Shown here: positions 1-9,092 of the stretch, piece by piece
Layout of the letters: every line of letters starts with the position of its first letter
Numbering within the stretch: position 1 is the stretch's first letter
Assembly: GCA_964645205.1 (NCBI GenBank)
Contig: CAZYBO010000002.1
Location: forward strand, 62,001-126,000
DNA length: 64,000 nt
Direction: 5' to 3'
From: CAZYBO01 sp964645205
GTDB taxonomy: Bacteria > Pseudomonadota > Alphaproteobacteria > Rickettsiales > SXRF01
Notes under the pieces: generated by a model
Database searches by the model: none
What the model saw: only the letters and a program-made list of their open reading frames with translations
Told to the model about the DNA's origin: nothing
Position numbers and translations under genes: made by a program

Positions 1-372
1 GGTAAGCGCAGGCGCGCGCATGATTACGGGCTTGTCGCCGAAAGAGTCGCGGCGTTCGCGTTGCGCTGCAAAGGCTATCGCATCCTTGCGGGGCGGCATC
101 GCAATCATTTAGGTGAAATCGACCTGCTGGCCTTCCGGCGCGGCACGCTGGTGGCGGTGGAAGTGAAAGCGAGGAAAAATTTTGCCGCGTGTGAAGAAAG
201 CATTCCCGCATGGAAACAGCAGAAGATTGCGCGCGCGCTCGAACTTGCCATGGCAGGCGGCAGTAAAATCGCTGGACTTGCCCAAGCGCGGGTTCATAAT
301 ATACGCTTCGATGCGGTGTGGGTGGTGCCCTGCCGTTGGCCGAAACACATAGAGGATGCATGGAGAGTATGA
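1..372 (+). CDS. yraN: YraN/UPF0102 family protein (5' end outside window)
   Basis: The reading frame is open from base 1, so the start codon lies before the window; an apparent TTG at 61 is internal. The frame carries the family hallmarks GEIDLLAFR, then VAVEVKARK, matching the G-x-I-D-L...V-E-V-K core of the restriction-endonuclease-like fold of UPF0102. The part before base 61 (YGLVAERVAAF) matches the usual N-terminal helix. The family is small and cytoplasmic, and its biochemical role is not settled. The stop codon overlaps the start of the next gene in ATGA, so the two are translationally coupled; yraN next to a BON lipoprotein is a common proteobacterial arrangement. Confidence 0.9.
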   Translation, partial: GKRRRAHDYGLVAERVAAFALRCKGYRILAGRHRNHLGEIDLLAFRRGTLVAVEVKARKNFAACEESIPAWKQQKIARALELAMAGGSKIAGLAQARVHNIRFDAVWVVPCRWPKHIEDAWRV

Positions 373-974
373 TGCGCATAGCGGTTTCATTGGGTTTGGT
401 TGCCAGCTTATTGCTGACGTCCGGCTGTATACCGGTGCTGATTGGCGCGGGCACGGAAACCGCAGTGGTAGTGGCGCAGGAGCGTTCCGTAGGCAGCGCG
501 GTGGACGACGCCAGCATCCTGATCCGCATCAAGAATCTCTACGCCAAGCAGGACTACAAAGACCTGCTCGCCAACGTGGAAGTGAAATCCGTGGAAGGCC
601 GCGTGCTGCTCACCGGCAACGTGGATAAGCCCGAATCGCAGATCGAAGCGGTGCGCCTCGCATGGCAGGTGGATGGTGTGAAGGAAGTGATCAACGAAGT
701 GCAGATCAACGACAAGGCGGGCATCTGGAACTATACGCGCGACGTGTGGATCAGTACGCAGATACGCAGCCGTCTTATCATCACCAAGGATATACGTTCG
801 ATCAACTACTCGGTTATCACCGTAAATCAGGTGGTGTACTTGACCGGTATCGCGCAGGATCAGGCGGAGCTTGACCGCGTAACCTACGTCGCCAGCACCA
901 CGAATTACGTGCAGCGCGTGGTCAGCTATGTGCGCCTGAAAGACGATCCGCGCCGCGGCTACCTGCCGCAATAG
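369..974 (+). CDS. dolP: Two-BON-domain outer-membrane lipoprotein (DolP/OsmY-like)
   Basis: A predicted 201-residue lipoprotein. The signal peptide ends in the lipobox LTSGC, with the lipidated Cys at about residue 20. The mature part has two consecutive BON domains (about residues 50-115 and 125-190); LTGNVDKPESQIEAVRLAW and LTGIAQDQAELDRVTYVAS are the matching strand-helix segments of each. DolP-type proteins bind anionic phospholipid and support outer-membrane integrity. ATG 369 was chosen because it overlaps the yraN stop (ATGA), has GGAGAG just upstream and begins directly at the signal peptide; ATG 372 is equally possible. It lies one base before gshB and probably shares its transcript. 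Confidence 0.88.
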   Translation: MMRIAVSLGLVASLLLTSGCIPVLIGAGTETAVVVAQERSVGSAVDDASILIRIKNLYAKQDYKDLLANVEVKSVEGRVLLTGNVDKPESQIEAVRLAWQVDGVKEVINEVQINDKAGIWNYTRDVWISTQIRSRLIITKDIRSINYSVITVNQVVYLTGIAQDQAELDRVTYVASTTNYVQRVVSYVRLKDDPRRGYLPQ

Positions 975-975
975 C

Positions 976-1914
976 ATGACGCTTTCCGTCGCTATCCAGA
1001 TGGACGAGATCTCGTCCATCAATCCGAAAAGCGACACCACGCTGCTGCTCGGTGCAGAGGCCAACCGGCGCGGCCACCGCGTGTGGCATTATACACCTGC
1101 CACATTGAGCGCGCGCGAAGGCGCGATCACCACGCCCGCTTCGCGCATTACGTTTCATCCCGGGGCAGAGCGCTATTATGAGCTGGGTGAACACGCGACG
1201 CTCGACCTGCGCACGATGGATGTGGTCTTGCTGCGGCAAGACCCGCCGTTCAATATGGCCTATATCACCAGCACCTATTTTTTAGAGGCGCTGTTGCCGA
1301 AAACCTTCGTCACCAACCATCCCGCCAGCGTGCGCGGCATGCCCGAAAAATGGTTTCCTTCCCTCTTTCCCCAATTCACGCCGCCCACGCTGATCACCAC
1401 GGATGCGAACGAGATCGGGAAGTTCAAAGACGAGTATAAAGACATCGTTATCAAACCGTTCTACGGTCATGGCGGACGCTCGGTTTTTCGTACCGGCGCA
1501 AGCGACGTCAATTACCATGCCCTGCTGGAGGCGATGCTCGGCAAGGGTGCTGAACCGGTAGTAGTGCAGCGTTTTCTGCCCGAAGTAAAAGATCAGGATC
1601 GCCGCATCATCTTGATCGACGGCGAATTCGCAGGCGCAGTCGGGCGCATTCCTGCAGGCGATGAAATCCGCGCCAATTTCCGCGTCGGCGGCACGGCGGC
1701 GAAGGTGGAACTGAGCAAACGGCAAAAGGAAATTTGCGAAGCGTTGTCGCCCGTACTGAAAGCAAAAGGCATTTTATTCGCGGGCGTCGACGTGATCGGC
1801 GACTGGCTCACCGAAATCAACATCACCTCGCCCACCGGCTTCGTGCCGATCAACCGGCTCTACGGCAAGAAACTGGAAAGCGAATTTTGGGACGCGGTGG
1901 AGAAAAAATTATAA
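976..1914 (+). CDS. gshB: Glutathione synthetase
   Basis: ATP-grasp ligase joining gamma-glutamylcysteine and glycine. The 312-residue length is typical. The N-terminal domain has IQMDEISSINPKSDTT and LLRQDPPFNMAYI (about residues 85-97), both diagnostic for GshB. The ATP-grasp part has VIKPFYGHGGRSVF (about 156-169) and ends with the metal/product-binding NITSPTGF (about 281). It starts one base after the BON lipoprotein stop. The gene for the first pathway enzyme (gshA) is not in the window. A short hairpin (1926-1948) follows the stop. Confidence 0.97.
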   Translation: MTLSVAIQMDEISSINPKSDTTLLLGAEANRRGHRVWHYTPATLSAREGAITTPASRITFHPGAERYYELGEHATLDLRTMDVVLLRQDPPFNMAYITSTYFLEALLPKTFVTNHPASVRGMPEKWFPSLFPQFTPPTLITTDANEIGKFKDEYKDIVIKPFYGHGGRSVFRTGASDVNYHALLEAMLGKGAEPVVVQRFLPEVKDQDRRIILIDGEFAGAVGRIPAGDEIRANFRVGGTAAKVELSKRQKEICEALSPVLKAKGILFAGVDVIGDWLTEINITSPTGFVPINRLYGKKLESEFWDAVEKKL

Positions 1915-1925
1915 CCAGTATTTTC

Positions 1926-1948
1926 CCTTATCCCAATTCGGGAGAAGG
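1926..1948. terminator. Small hairpin between convergent gshB and cysQ
   Basis: Inverted repeat CCTTATCCC / GGGAGAAGG (8 of 9 pairs) around a 5-base loop, in the 43-base gap between two converging genes. It could end transcription from either side, although there is no long T tract. Its pyrimidine/purine arm composition resembles the hairpins at 7512-7538 and 42603-42625, so it may instead be a copy of a small dispersed palindrome. Confidence 0.45.
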
Positions 1949-1957
1949 CATATGGTA

Positions 1958-2719
1958 TTACTTCCCATACGCAATGAAATGCGGATTCTCGAATCCCGGC
2001 TTACCGTAGCGTAAAATTTCACCGGTTGGCGTTTCCACCCTGCCGCCTGCTGCGTCTAAAATCGCGTGGCCTGCGGCGGTATCCCACTCCATCGTGCGGC
2101 CGAAGCGCGGATAAAGATCGGCGCTGCCTTCGGCGACTTTGCACAGCTTGATCGAGCTCGAGCCGGGGATGATTTCCTTGATGTGCAGCGACTCTAAATA
2201 CGCGGCGGTAGATGCATTGGCGTGAGATTTGCTCCGCACCACCACCAGCCCGTCGCTGGCGGGCTTACGCGCTTCTATCGGCTCCGGCTTGCCCGCTCCG
2301 GTTTGGCGGAACGCGCCCTGCCCTGCCGCGCCGAAATAGAGCAAATCCTGCGGTGGCGCGTAAATTACTCCCAGCACGGGCTTGCCGTCTTTAATCAGGC
2401 CGATATTGACGGTAAATTCCGGCTCGCCGCGCACGAAGCTGCGCGTGCCGTCCAGCGGGTCTACCAGCCAAAATAAGGCATGGCCGCCCTCGCCTAAAGT
2501 CTCATCCTCCTCGGCGATAATGGGGATATGCGGGGCAAGTGCCTGCAACTCCTTGCAAATATAGGCGTTCGCGGCAATATCCGCCTCGGTGACCGGGCTT
2601 TTATCTTCCTTCTGGCCGGAGGCGTAACCATGATGAAAATGATGCATAATAATGGCTCCCGCCCCGCGCGCGATCACGCAGCAATGGTCTAGATATTCTC
2701 CAAGAGGGGTGCTATTCAT
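1958..2719 (-). CDS. cysQ: 3'(2'),5'-bisphosphate nucleotidase (CysQ), inositol-monophosphatase fold
   Basis: 253-residue Mg-dependent phosphatase. The metal-site motifs are present: acidic EEDE at about residues 70-73, DPLDGT at 87-92 and WDTAAGHAILDAAGG at 212-226. The family hydrolyses 3'-phosphoadenosine 5'-phosphate left by sulfate assimilation or phosphopantetheine transfer; other members act on inositol phosphate. CysQ is preferred because of GSSSIKLCKVAEGSADLY, typical of that branch. It converges on gshB and diverges from the NAD-GDH gene with only 34 bases between the start codons, so at least one of the two promoters probably overlaps coding sequence. Confidence 0.92.
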   Translation of the reverse strand: MNSTPLGEYLDHCCVIARGAGAIIMHHFHHGYASGQKEDKSPVTEADIAANAYICKELQALAPHIPIIAEEDETLGEGGHALFWLVDPLDGTRSFVRGEPEFTVNIGLIKDGKPVLGVIYAPPQDLLYFGAAGQGAFRQTGAGKPEPIEARKPASDGLVVVRSKSHANASTAAYLESLHIKEIIPGSSSIKLCKVAEGSADLYPRFGRTMEWDTAAGHAILDAAGGRVETPTGEILRYGKPGFENPHFIAYGK

Positions 2720-2753
2720 GGCGCATTCATACCACTTGTTCGCAGGATGCTAA

Positions 2754-5700
2754 ATGAAAAATACCTACCGTTACCAGCACGGCGTGCTAATCGAGAAAAT
2801 ACTCGAGGCGCTGCCCCGCAAGGCCGATGCCTCCTTAAGGGAATTCGTCCGCCAGTTTTACGCAAAAGTGCCCGCGCCCGAACTTGCCCGGCTTGCGCCC
2901 GCCAATGCCATCGCGCTGGCGGAGTCGGCTTACGGATTCATGGCGTCGCGCAAACCCGGCACACCCAAAATCCGCATCTTCGTGCCTAAAAAAGCGAAGG
3001 ACGGGTATGATTGCAAGAACACGGTGATCGAACTGCTAAACGACGATATGCCGTTTCTCGTCGATTCGCTGTCGGCCGAATTATCGCGCCACGGGCTTTC
3101 CATCCGCGAAACGCTGCACCCGATTTTCACCCTCACGCGCGACGCCAAAGGTGCGCTCAAAACGCTGGGGCAGAAAAGCGACGCGCAGCTCGAATCGCTG
3201 ATCCATTTCGAGATTTCCTCCCTCCCGGACGATATGTCGCAGGAACAGCTCATTTTCGACCTTGAATGGGTGCTGCAGCATATCCGCGCGTCGGTGGACG
3301 ACTGGCGCACGATCACGCAGCGTGCGCAGGAACATTCCAGGAAGCTCGAAGTCGCCACGCAGAAAAGCGACCGCGAGGAGGTGCGCGAAGTGCAGGATTT
3401 CCTGCGCTGGCTGGCTGACCGAAACTTCGTATTCTTAGGCTATGCGGAATATGATTTCTACGATGCTAAGGGCAAGGAATCGCTGAAGGCGATAGACGAT
3501 TCGCGGCTCGGTATCCTCACGATCACCGACGAATTATCGCCGCAGGGCGTCAACACGCTTCCCGCCGAAGCGCGGCATTTCCTGCACGTGCCGCAGCTTA
3601 TCGAAATATCCAAATCTACCCGCCGCTCGCCGGTGCACCGTGCCGTGCCGATGGATTATATCGGCCTCAAGCGTTTCGACGCGAACGGCAAGGTGGTGGG
3701 CGAAGCACGCTTCCTCGGCCTGTTCACCTCGAACGTTTACTACCAGAGCACCGAGAGCATTCCGCTGGTGCGCAAGAAAGTCGCGCATGTGATGGCGCGC
3801 TCCGAGTTCGATGCGTCCAGCCACGACGGTAAATCGCTGAAGGCGATCCTCGAATTCCTACCGCGCGACGAAATTTTCCAGATGACCGAGGACGAGCTGT
3901 TCGAAGCCGCCATGGGCATTCTGGCGCTGGAAGCCAAGCCGGGCGTGCGCATGTTCGTGCGCCGCGACGCGTTCGAGCGTTTCGTAAGCGCGATGGTGTT
4001 CGTGCCAAGGGAGCAGTTCTCCACCGAGCTGCGCAAGCAGATCCAGTCGATCGTGGAAAAAGCGTTTAACGGCGTGTCGTCCACCTTCTCCACGCAGATT
4101 ACCGAAGCGCCGCTTGCGCGCCTGCACCTCATCGTCAAAACCCCGCCGGGCGACATACCGGGCGTCGATCATGCGCAGATCGAAGCAGAAATCGCCAAGC
4201 GCGCCTATCTGTGGAGCGATTTGTTGTTCGACCGCCTGCAGGAAGCGCATGCGGAAAAGCAGGCAGCCTCGCTGCACCGCGCCTACGCCAACGCGTTCCC
4301 GCAGAGTTACATCAATCGTTATAACGTTGCTGCCGCGCTGTACGACATCGAAAAGGTCGAAGCGTCGCTGGCTACCGGCGGTATGGTGCTCGACCTGTTT
4401 TCCGACAAGCACGACGCGGAAGGATTCTGGCACCTCAAGATTTATAACCCCATGGAAGAAATCGCGCTGTCCGACATCCTGCCGATGCTGGAAAATTGTG
4501 GCTTCCGTGTGGTGGAAGAACAGCCGTTCCTTATCGTTCCGCATGGCGACGTGTCGCAGGTGCGTATCCGCGATTTCAAGCTCCAGCTTCCCGCTGCGCT
4601 CACGGCTAATATCGAGGACGTAAAAGCGAAGCTGGAAGAAGCCATGCTGCGCGTGTGGCATGCGGAGATGGAAAACGACCGTTTCAACACGTTGGTGCTT
4701 ACCGCCGGGCTCACGTGGCGGCAGGTGGTGATGCTGCGTGCCTATGCGCGCTATTTGCGGCAGGTCGGTTTTAATTACGGCCAGCAGGCGATCGAGCAGG
4801 CGTTCGGCAACCACCCTTCCATCGTGCGTATGATCGTTTCGCTGTTTGAAGCGCGTTTCCAGCCGGACATGAAAAATGCGGCGAAACAGCAGCAGCTTGA
4901 GCAGGCGATCGAAGATGCCCTGGCATCAGTGAGCAACGCTGCGGAAGATCGTATTTTCCGCCGCTATGCCGCGATCATTACCGCGACGCTGCGTACCAAC
5001 TATTTCCAGACGAAGAAAATCCATAATAACGACATACTCTCCTTCAAGTTCAACTCTGCGAGCGTGCCCGATCTGCCGCTGCCCAAGCCCTTCGCCGAGA
5101 TTTTTGTCTACGGCATGCGCGTAGAAGGCATCCATCTGCGCGGCGGGAAAGTCGCGCGAGGGGGCTTGCGCTGGTCGGATCGCCACGAGGATTTCCGCAC
5201 CGAAGTGCTGGGACTCATGAAGGCGCAGATGGTCAAGAATTCCGTGATCGTGCCGGTAGGCTCCAAGGGCGGCTTCGTAGTAAAGCGCCCACCCGCAGCC
5301 GGTGGCCGCGAGGCATTATTGGAAGAAGGCATCGCCTGCTACACCATGTATCTGCAGGGATTGCTCGACATTACCGATAATATCGTCAAAGGCAAAATCG
5401 TGCCGCCTGCACAGGTGGTGCGCCACGACGAGGACGATCCGTATTTGGTCGTCGCCGCCGACAAAGGCACAGCGACGTTCTCTGACATCGCCAATAGCGT
5501 ATCTGAAGCGTACGGATTCTGGTTGGGCGATGCGTTCGCTTCCGGCGGCTCGGTGGGTTACGACCATAAGAAAATGGCGATCACCGCGCGCGGGGCATGG
5601 GTGTCGGTCACGCGCCATTTCCGTGAGGTGGGCGTCGATATAAGCAAGCAGGAATTCACCGTGGCCGGTATCGGCGACATGGCGGGCGATGTGTTTGGCA

Positions 5701-7496
5701 ACGGCATGCTGCTGTCGGAAAACATCAAGCTGGTGGCCGCTTTCAACCACATGCATATTTTCCTCGATCCCAACCCGGATGCAAAAGCGAGCTTCAAGGA
5801 GCGCGAGCGCCTGTTCAATCTCCCGCGCTCGACATGGAAAGATTACGACGCCGCGCTGATCTCCAAAGGCGGCGGCATCTTCGAGCGCAGCGCCAAGACC
5901 ATCGCGCTTTCCAAAGAAGCGCAGGCCGCGCTCGGCTTCAGCAAAGCCAACCCCACGCCCGATGAGTTGATCCGCGCGATATTGCTCGCGCCGGTTGATT
6001 TGCTGTGGAACGGCGGCATCGGCACCTATGTAAAAGCCGAAGACGAAACGCACGAGCAGGTGGGTGACCGCGCTAACAATTCCGTGCGCGTGAACGGCCA
6101 CGAACTGCGCTGCAAAATCGTGGGCGAAGGCGGCAATTTAGGGTTCACGCAGAAAGGCCGCATCGAATACGGACGCGCCGGTGGGCGCATCAACACCGAT
6201 GCCATCGACAATTCCGCAGGCGTGGATTGTTCCGACCATGAGGTGAATATCAAGATCGCCTTCAGCCAGCTCATGAGCGCAGGCACCCTCACCCGGCCGA
6301 AACGCGACAAGCAGCTTGCGGCGATGACCGATGAAGTCGCCACGCTGGTGCTAAAAGACAACATTCTGCAGACGCAGGCGGTGACGGTAGCCGAACTGCA
6401 GGGTGCACAATTGATCGAGTCGCAGACGCGGCTGATTCACTCGCTGGAAAAAACCGGTCTGCTCAACCGCGCTATCGAATTCTTGCCTGATGACCGCCAG
6501 CTTGCTGAGTTGAAAGCCGCGCGCAGAGGCTTGACCCGTCCGGAAATTGCCGTGCTGCTCGCTTACAGCAAAATGGCGCTCTATAAGGACATGCTCGATT
6601 CCAGCCTGCCCGACGAAGGCTATTTCCATTCCGACTTGAAACGCTATTTCCCCGTCGCCATGCAGCGCGAGTTCGAGGCGGCGATCGAAGCGCATCCGCT
6701 CAAGCGCGAGATCATCGCCACCGTGATGACCAACAGCATCGTAAACCGTGCGGGCATCACCTTTTTCTCCGACATCGCAGGGAATACAGATGCGGATGTG
6801 CGCGACATCGCCGCCGCCTACGCCATGGTGCGCGACGCGTTCGGCCTGCGCAATCTCTGGAAGGAAATCGAGGCGCTTGATTACACGGTCGACGTATCGG
6901 TGCAGGTGGAAATGCACGCGGCGATCACCCGCTTCCTTGAGCGCGCGACCACGTGGCTGCTGCGCCATATGCCGCATCCGCTCGACATCGACAAGATCAG
7001 CGCCGAGATCATGCCCGCGGTGGCCGAGCTGGACAAGGCACGCCCATCCTTCGCAGGCGATACGGAAGTGTCCGCGCAGCATTTGGTCGCGCAGGGCGTA
7101 ACGGCGTCGCTGGCGCAGAAGATCGCCGCGCTGCCGCTCATGTCCTCGGCCTTCGATATTATCGCAGTGGCCAAGCAGTCCGGCGTATCGCTTAAAGACG
7201 CCGCTTCCGCCTATTTCACGCTCGGCGCCCGCTTCCGCCTCGGCTGGCTGCGCGCCTCTGCCGAAGCGATTCCGGCGGTGACGCATTGGGATCGGCTTGC
7301 GCTGCAATCCATCGTGAACGACCTGTACGACGAGCAGCGCCGCCTCACTTCTCTTGCCGTTGCCAAATCCGGCGGCGTGGAATCTTCACCCGAAGCCGAG
7401 CGCACCGCGCGTTTCATGGAAGAACTGCAATCCGCCGATGCGCCCGACCTTGCACGGCTGATGGTGGCGCTGGGGCAGGTAAGGGCGGTGGGATAA
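2754..7496 (+). CDS. gdhB: NAD-specific glutamate dehydrogenase, large type
   Basis: 1580 residues, close to the roughly 1600 expected for the 180-kDa NAD-GDH class. The enzyme oxidatively deaminates glutamate to 2-oxoglutarate and ammonium, feeding carbon into the TCA cycle. The long N-terminal part has the family's ACT-like regulatory region. The catalytic core starts near residue 795 with GGLRWSDRHEDFRTEV, MKAQMVKNSVIVPVGSKGG and, later, GIGDMAGDVFGNGMLLS (about 972) and NGGIGTYVKA (about 1086). ATG 2754 has AGGA a few bases upstream. The gene stands alone on its strand. With putA and glnD in the same window, it fits an organism that uses amino acids as carbon source. Confidence 0.97.
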   Translation: MKNTYRYQHGVLIEKILEALPRKADASLREFVRQFYAKVPAPELARLAPANAIALAESAYGFMASRKPGTPKIRIFVPKKAKDGYDCKNTVIELLNDDMPFLVDSLSAELSRHGLSIRETLHPIFTLTRDAKGALKTLGQKSDAQLESLIHFEISSLPDDMSQEQLIFDLEWVLQHIRASVDDWRTITQRAQEHSRKLEVATQKSDREEVREVQDFLRWLADRNFVFLGYAEYDFYDAKGKESLKAIDDSRLGILTITDELSPQGVNTLPAEARHFLHVPQLIEISKSTRRSPVHRAVPMDYIGLKRFDANGKVVGEARFLGLFTSNVYYQSTESIPLVRKKVAHVMARSEFDASSHDGKSLKAILEFLPRDEIFQMTEDELFEAAMGILALEAKPGVRMFVRRDAFERFVSAMVFVPREQFSTELRKQIQSIVEKAFNGVSSTFSTQITEAPLARLHLIVKTPPGDIPGVDHAQIEAEIAKRAYLWSDLLFDRLQEAHAEKQAASLHRAYANAFPQSYINRYNVAAALYDIEKVEASLATGGMVLDLFSDKHDAEGFWHLKIYNPMEEIALSDILPMLENCGFRVVEEQPFLIVPHGDVSQVRIRDFKLQLPAALTANIEDVKAKLEEAMLRVWHAEMENDRFNTLVLTAGLTWRQVVMLRAYARYLRQVGFNYGQQAIEQAFGNHPSIVRMIVSLFEARFQPDMKNAAKQQQLEQAIEDALASVSNAAEDRIFRRYAAIITATLRTNYFQTKKIHNNDILSFKFNSASVPDLPLPKPFAEIFVYGMRVEGIHLRGGKVARGGLRWSDRHEDFRTEVLGLMKAQMVKNSVIVPVGSKGGFVVKRPPAAGGREALLEEGIACYTMYLQGLLDITDNIVKGKIVPPAQVVRHDEDDPYLVVAADKGTATFSDIANSVSEAYGFWLGDAFASGGSVGYDHKKMAITARGAWVSVTRHFREVGVDISKQEFTVAGIGDMAGDVFGNGMLLSENIKLVAAFNHMHIFLDPNPDAKASFKERERLFNLPRSTWKDYDAALISKGGGIFERSAKTIALSKEAQAALGFSKANPTPDELIRAILLAPVDLLWNGGIGTYVKAEDETHEQVGDRANNSVRVNGHELRCKIVGEGGNLGFTQKGRIEYGRAGGRINTDAIDNSAGVDCSDHEVNIKIAFSQLMSAGTLTRPKRDKQLAAMTDEVATLVLKDNILQTQAVTVAELQGAQLIESQTRLIHSLEKTGLLNRAIEFLPDDRQLAELKAARRGLTRPEIAVLLAYSKMALYKDMLDSSLPDEGYFHSDLKRYFPVAMQREFEAAIEAHPLKREIIATVMTNSIVNRAGITFFSDIAGNTDADVRDIAAAYAMVRDAFGLRNLWKEIEALDYTVDVSVQVEMHAAITRFLERATTWLLRHMPHPLDIDKISAEIMPAVAELDKARPSFAGDTEVSAQHLVAQGVTASLAQKIAALPLMSSAFDIIAVAKQSGVSLKDAASAYFTLGARFRLGWLRASAEAIPAVTHWDRLALQSIVNDLYDEQRRLTSLAVAKSGGVESSPEAERTARFMEELQSADAPDLARLMVALGQVRAVG

Positions 7497-7511
7497 GGGG
7501 ATATTATTATT

Positions 7512-7538
7512 TATCTTTTCCCCGTGAGGGGAAGGATA
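7512..7538. terminator. Bidirectional hairpin between NAD-GDH and purH
   Basis: TATCTTTTCCCC, loop GTGA, GGGGAAGGATA forms an imperfect stem in the 52-base gap between two converging genes. The flanks are AT-rich (TATTATT on the left, AATAGGAATAA on the right), so it could terminate both transcripts. The arms resemble the palindromes at 1926-1948 and 42603-42625. Confidence 0.6.
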
Positions 7539-7548
7539 ATAGGAATAA

Positions 7549-9090
7549 TCAATGTCGGAAATGCCGCACGCCGGTGGTTACCATCGCAATCCCATGCGCG
7601 TCTGCGGCTTTTATCACCTCGTCGTCGCGGATCGACCCGCCCGGTTGGATGATAGCCGAAATCCCTGCGGCGGCTGCCATTTCGATATTGTCCGGGAAGG
7701 GGAAGAACGCGTCGGAGGCGAGTACTGCGCCTTTGGTGTCGAGCTTGGCTTCACCGGCTTTCCAGCAGGCGATGCGCGTGGAGTCGATGCGGCTCATCTG
7801 GCCTGCGCCGATGCCGATGGTGGCATTATCGCGTGCCAGCACGATGGTGTTGGATTTCACGTGCTTGGCCACCGTGTAGGCGAACAATAAATCATCCATC
7901 TGCGCTTTGGTCGGGGCGGTTTTAGTAACGGTTTGCAGCGCGTCTTTGGTGATGATCGTATCTTCGTCCTGATACAAAAACCCGCCGGAGACGGTTTTAA
8001 CCGTCATGCTGGCCGCCGGTTTGGTAAGCGCACCGGAAAGCAGCAGTTTCATTTTCTTTTTGCCCGCGAGCAGCGCAGCGACATCCGGGCTGGCATCGGG
8101 TGCGATCATCACTTCCAGAAACAATTTCCCCAGCGCCTCGCAGAAATTTTTATCCAGCGGCCGGTTGGTGGCGATGATGCCGCCATACGCCGATACCGGG
8201 TCGCACGCCAGCGCTTTTTTGAACGCGTCGGTGATGTTCGCGCCCACCGCCACGCCGCACGGGTTGGCGTGCTTCACGATCACCACGGCCGGCTGGTCGA
8301 ATTCGCGCACGAGTTCAAATGCAGCGGATGCATCGTTCAGATTATTATAGCTCAGCGCCGCACCCTGAATTTGTTTTGCAGTGGCGAGCGTAGGCGCGGC
8401 CTGCGCGGTGGCGTAGAACGCCGCTTTCTGGTGCGGGTTTTCGCCGTAATGCAGGGTTTGTTTTAAGGTGCCCGACAGCGTCAGCGTCGCCGGGAACGGC
8501 TCGCCCAGCTGTTTGGCGAACCAATTGCTGATGGCGCTGTCATACGCAGCCGTGCGCGCATAGGCGCTGGCGGCCAAACGTTTGCGCGTTGCAGGCGTAA
8601 CGCTGTTCCCGTTCGCCTGCATTTCCGCCGTGACGCCCGCATAGTCGGCGGGGTTGACGATGATGGTGACGAACGCGTGGTTCTTCGCCGCCGAGCGCAC
8701 CATGCTCGGCCCGCCAATGTCGATATTCTCGATGCAATGGTCGAAATCCGCGCCTTTGGCTACGGTCTCCTCGAACGGGTAGAGGTTGATGACGACGAGG
8801 TCGATCGGTGCGATCGCATGGTCGGCCATCGCTTTTTGATGTTCGGCATTGTCGCGCACACCCAGCAGCCCGCCGTGGATTTTCGGGTGCAGCGTCTTCA
8901 CGCGCCCATCCATGATTTCGGGGAAGCCGGTATGGGTGGAGACGTCAACCACCGGAATGGATGCATCGCGCAGCGCTTTGGCCGTGCCGCCGGTGGAGAG
9001 GATTTCGATGCCCTGTGCGTGCAAGAATGTTGCGAATTCGATGAGGCCGGTTTTATCGGAGACGGAGAGTAGCGCGCGTTTAATGTTCAT
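7549..9090 (-). CDS. purH: Bifunctional AICAR transformylase/IMP cyclohydrolase
   Basis: 513 residues, normal for PurH, which carries out the last two steps of IMP synthesis. The N-terminal MGS-like cyclohydrolase domain starts LLSVSDKTGLIEFA and includes STGGTAKALRDA. The transformylase domain contains VKHANPCGVAVG and SAYGGIIATNRPLD, and the protein ends with the conserved IQPGGSIRDDEVI...TTGVRHFRH. It starts 2 bases after the dehydratase gene and is the last gene of the long minus-strand block. purM and purN are 23 kb away, so purine genes are scattered. Confidence 0.98.
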   Translation of the reverse strand: MNIKRALLSVSDKTGLIEFATFLHAQGIEILSTGGTAKALRDASIPVVDVSTHTGFPEIMDGRVKTLHPKIHGGLLGVRDNAEHQKAMADHAIAPIDLVVINLYPFEETVAKGADFDHCIENIDIGGPSMVRSAAKNHAFVTIIVNPADYAGVTAEMQANGNSVTPATRKRLAASAYARTAAYDSAISNWFAKQLGEPFPATLTLSGTLKQTLHYGENPHQKAAFYATAQAAPTLATAKQIQGAALSYNNLNDASAAFELVREFDQPAVVIVKHANPCGVAVGANITDAFKKALACDPVSAYGGIIATNRPLDKNFCEALGKLFLEVMIAPDASPDVAALLAGKKKMKLLLSGALTKPAASMTVKTVSGGFLYQDEDTIITKDALQTVTKTAPTKAQMDDLLFAYTVAKHVKSNTIVLARDNATIGIGAGQMSRIDSTRIACWKAGEAKLDTKGAVLASDAFFPFPDNIEMAAAAGISAIIQPGGSIRDDEVIKAADAHGIAMVTTGVRHFRH

Positions 9091-9092
9091 GA

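Noticed and set aside
408..1064. Long open frame antisense to the BON lipoprotein gene
   Set aside because: High GC at third codon positions leaves long antisense frames; the sense frame has a lipobox, two BON domains and coupled neighbours.
3858..4814. 318-codon frame antisense to NAD-GDH
   Set aside because: Composition is the shadow of a GC-rich gene (His/Arg-rich), with no motif; the sense protein is unambiguous.
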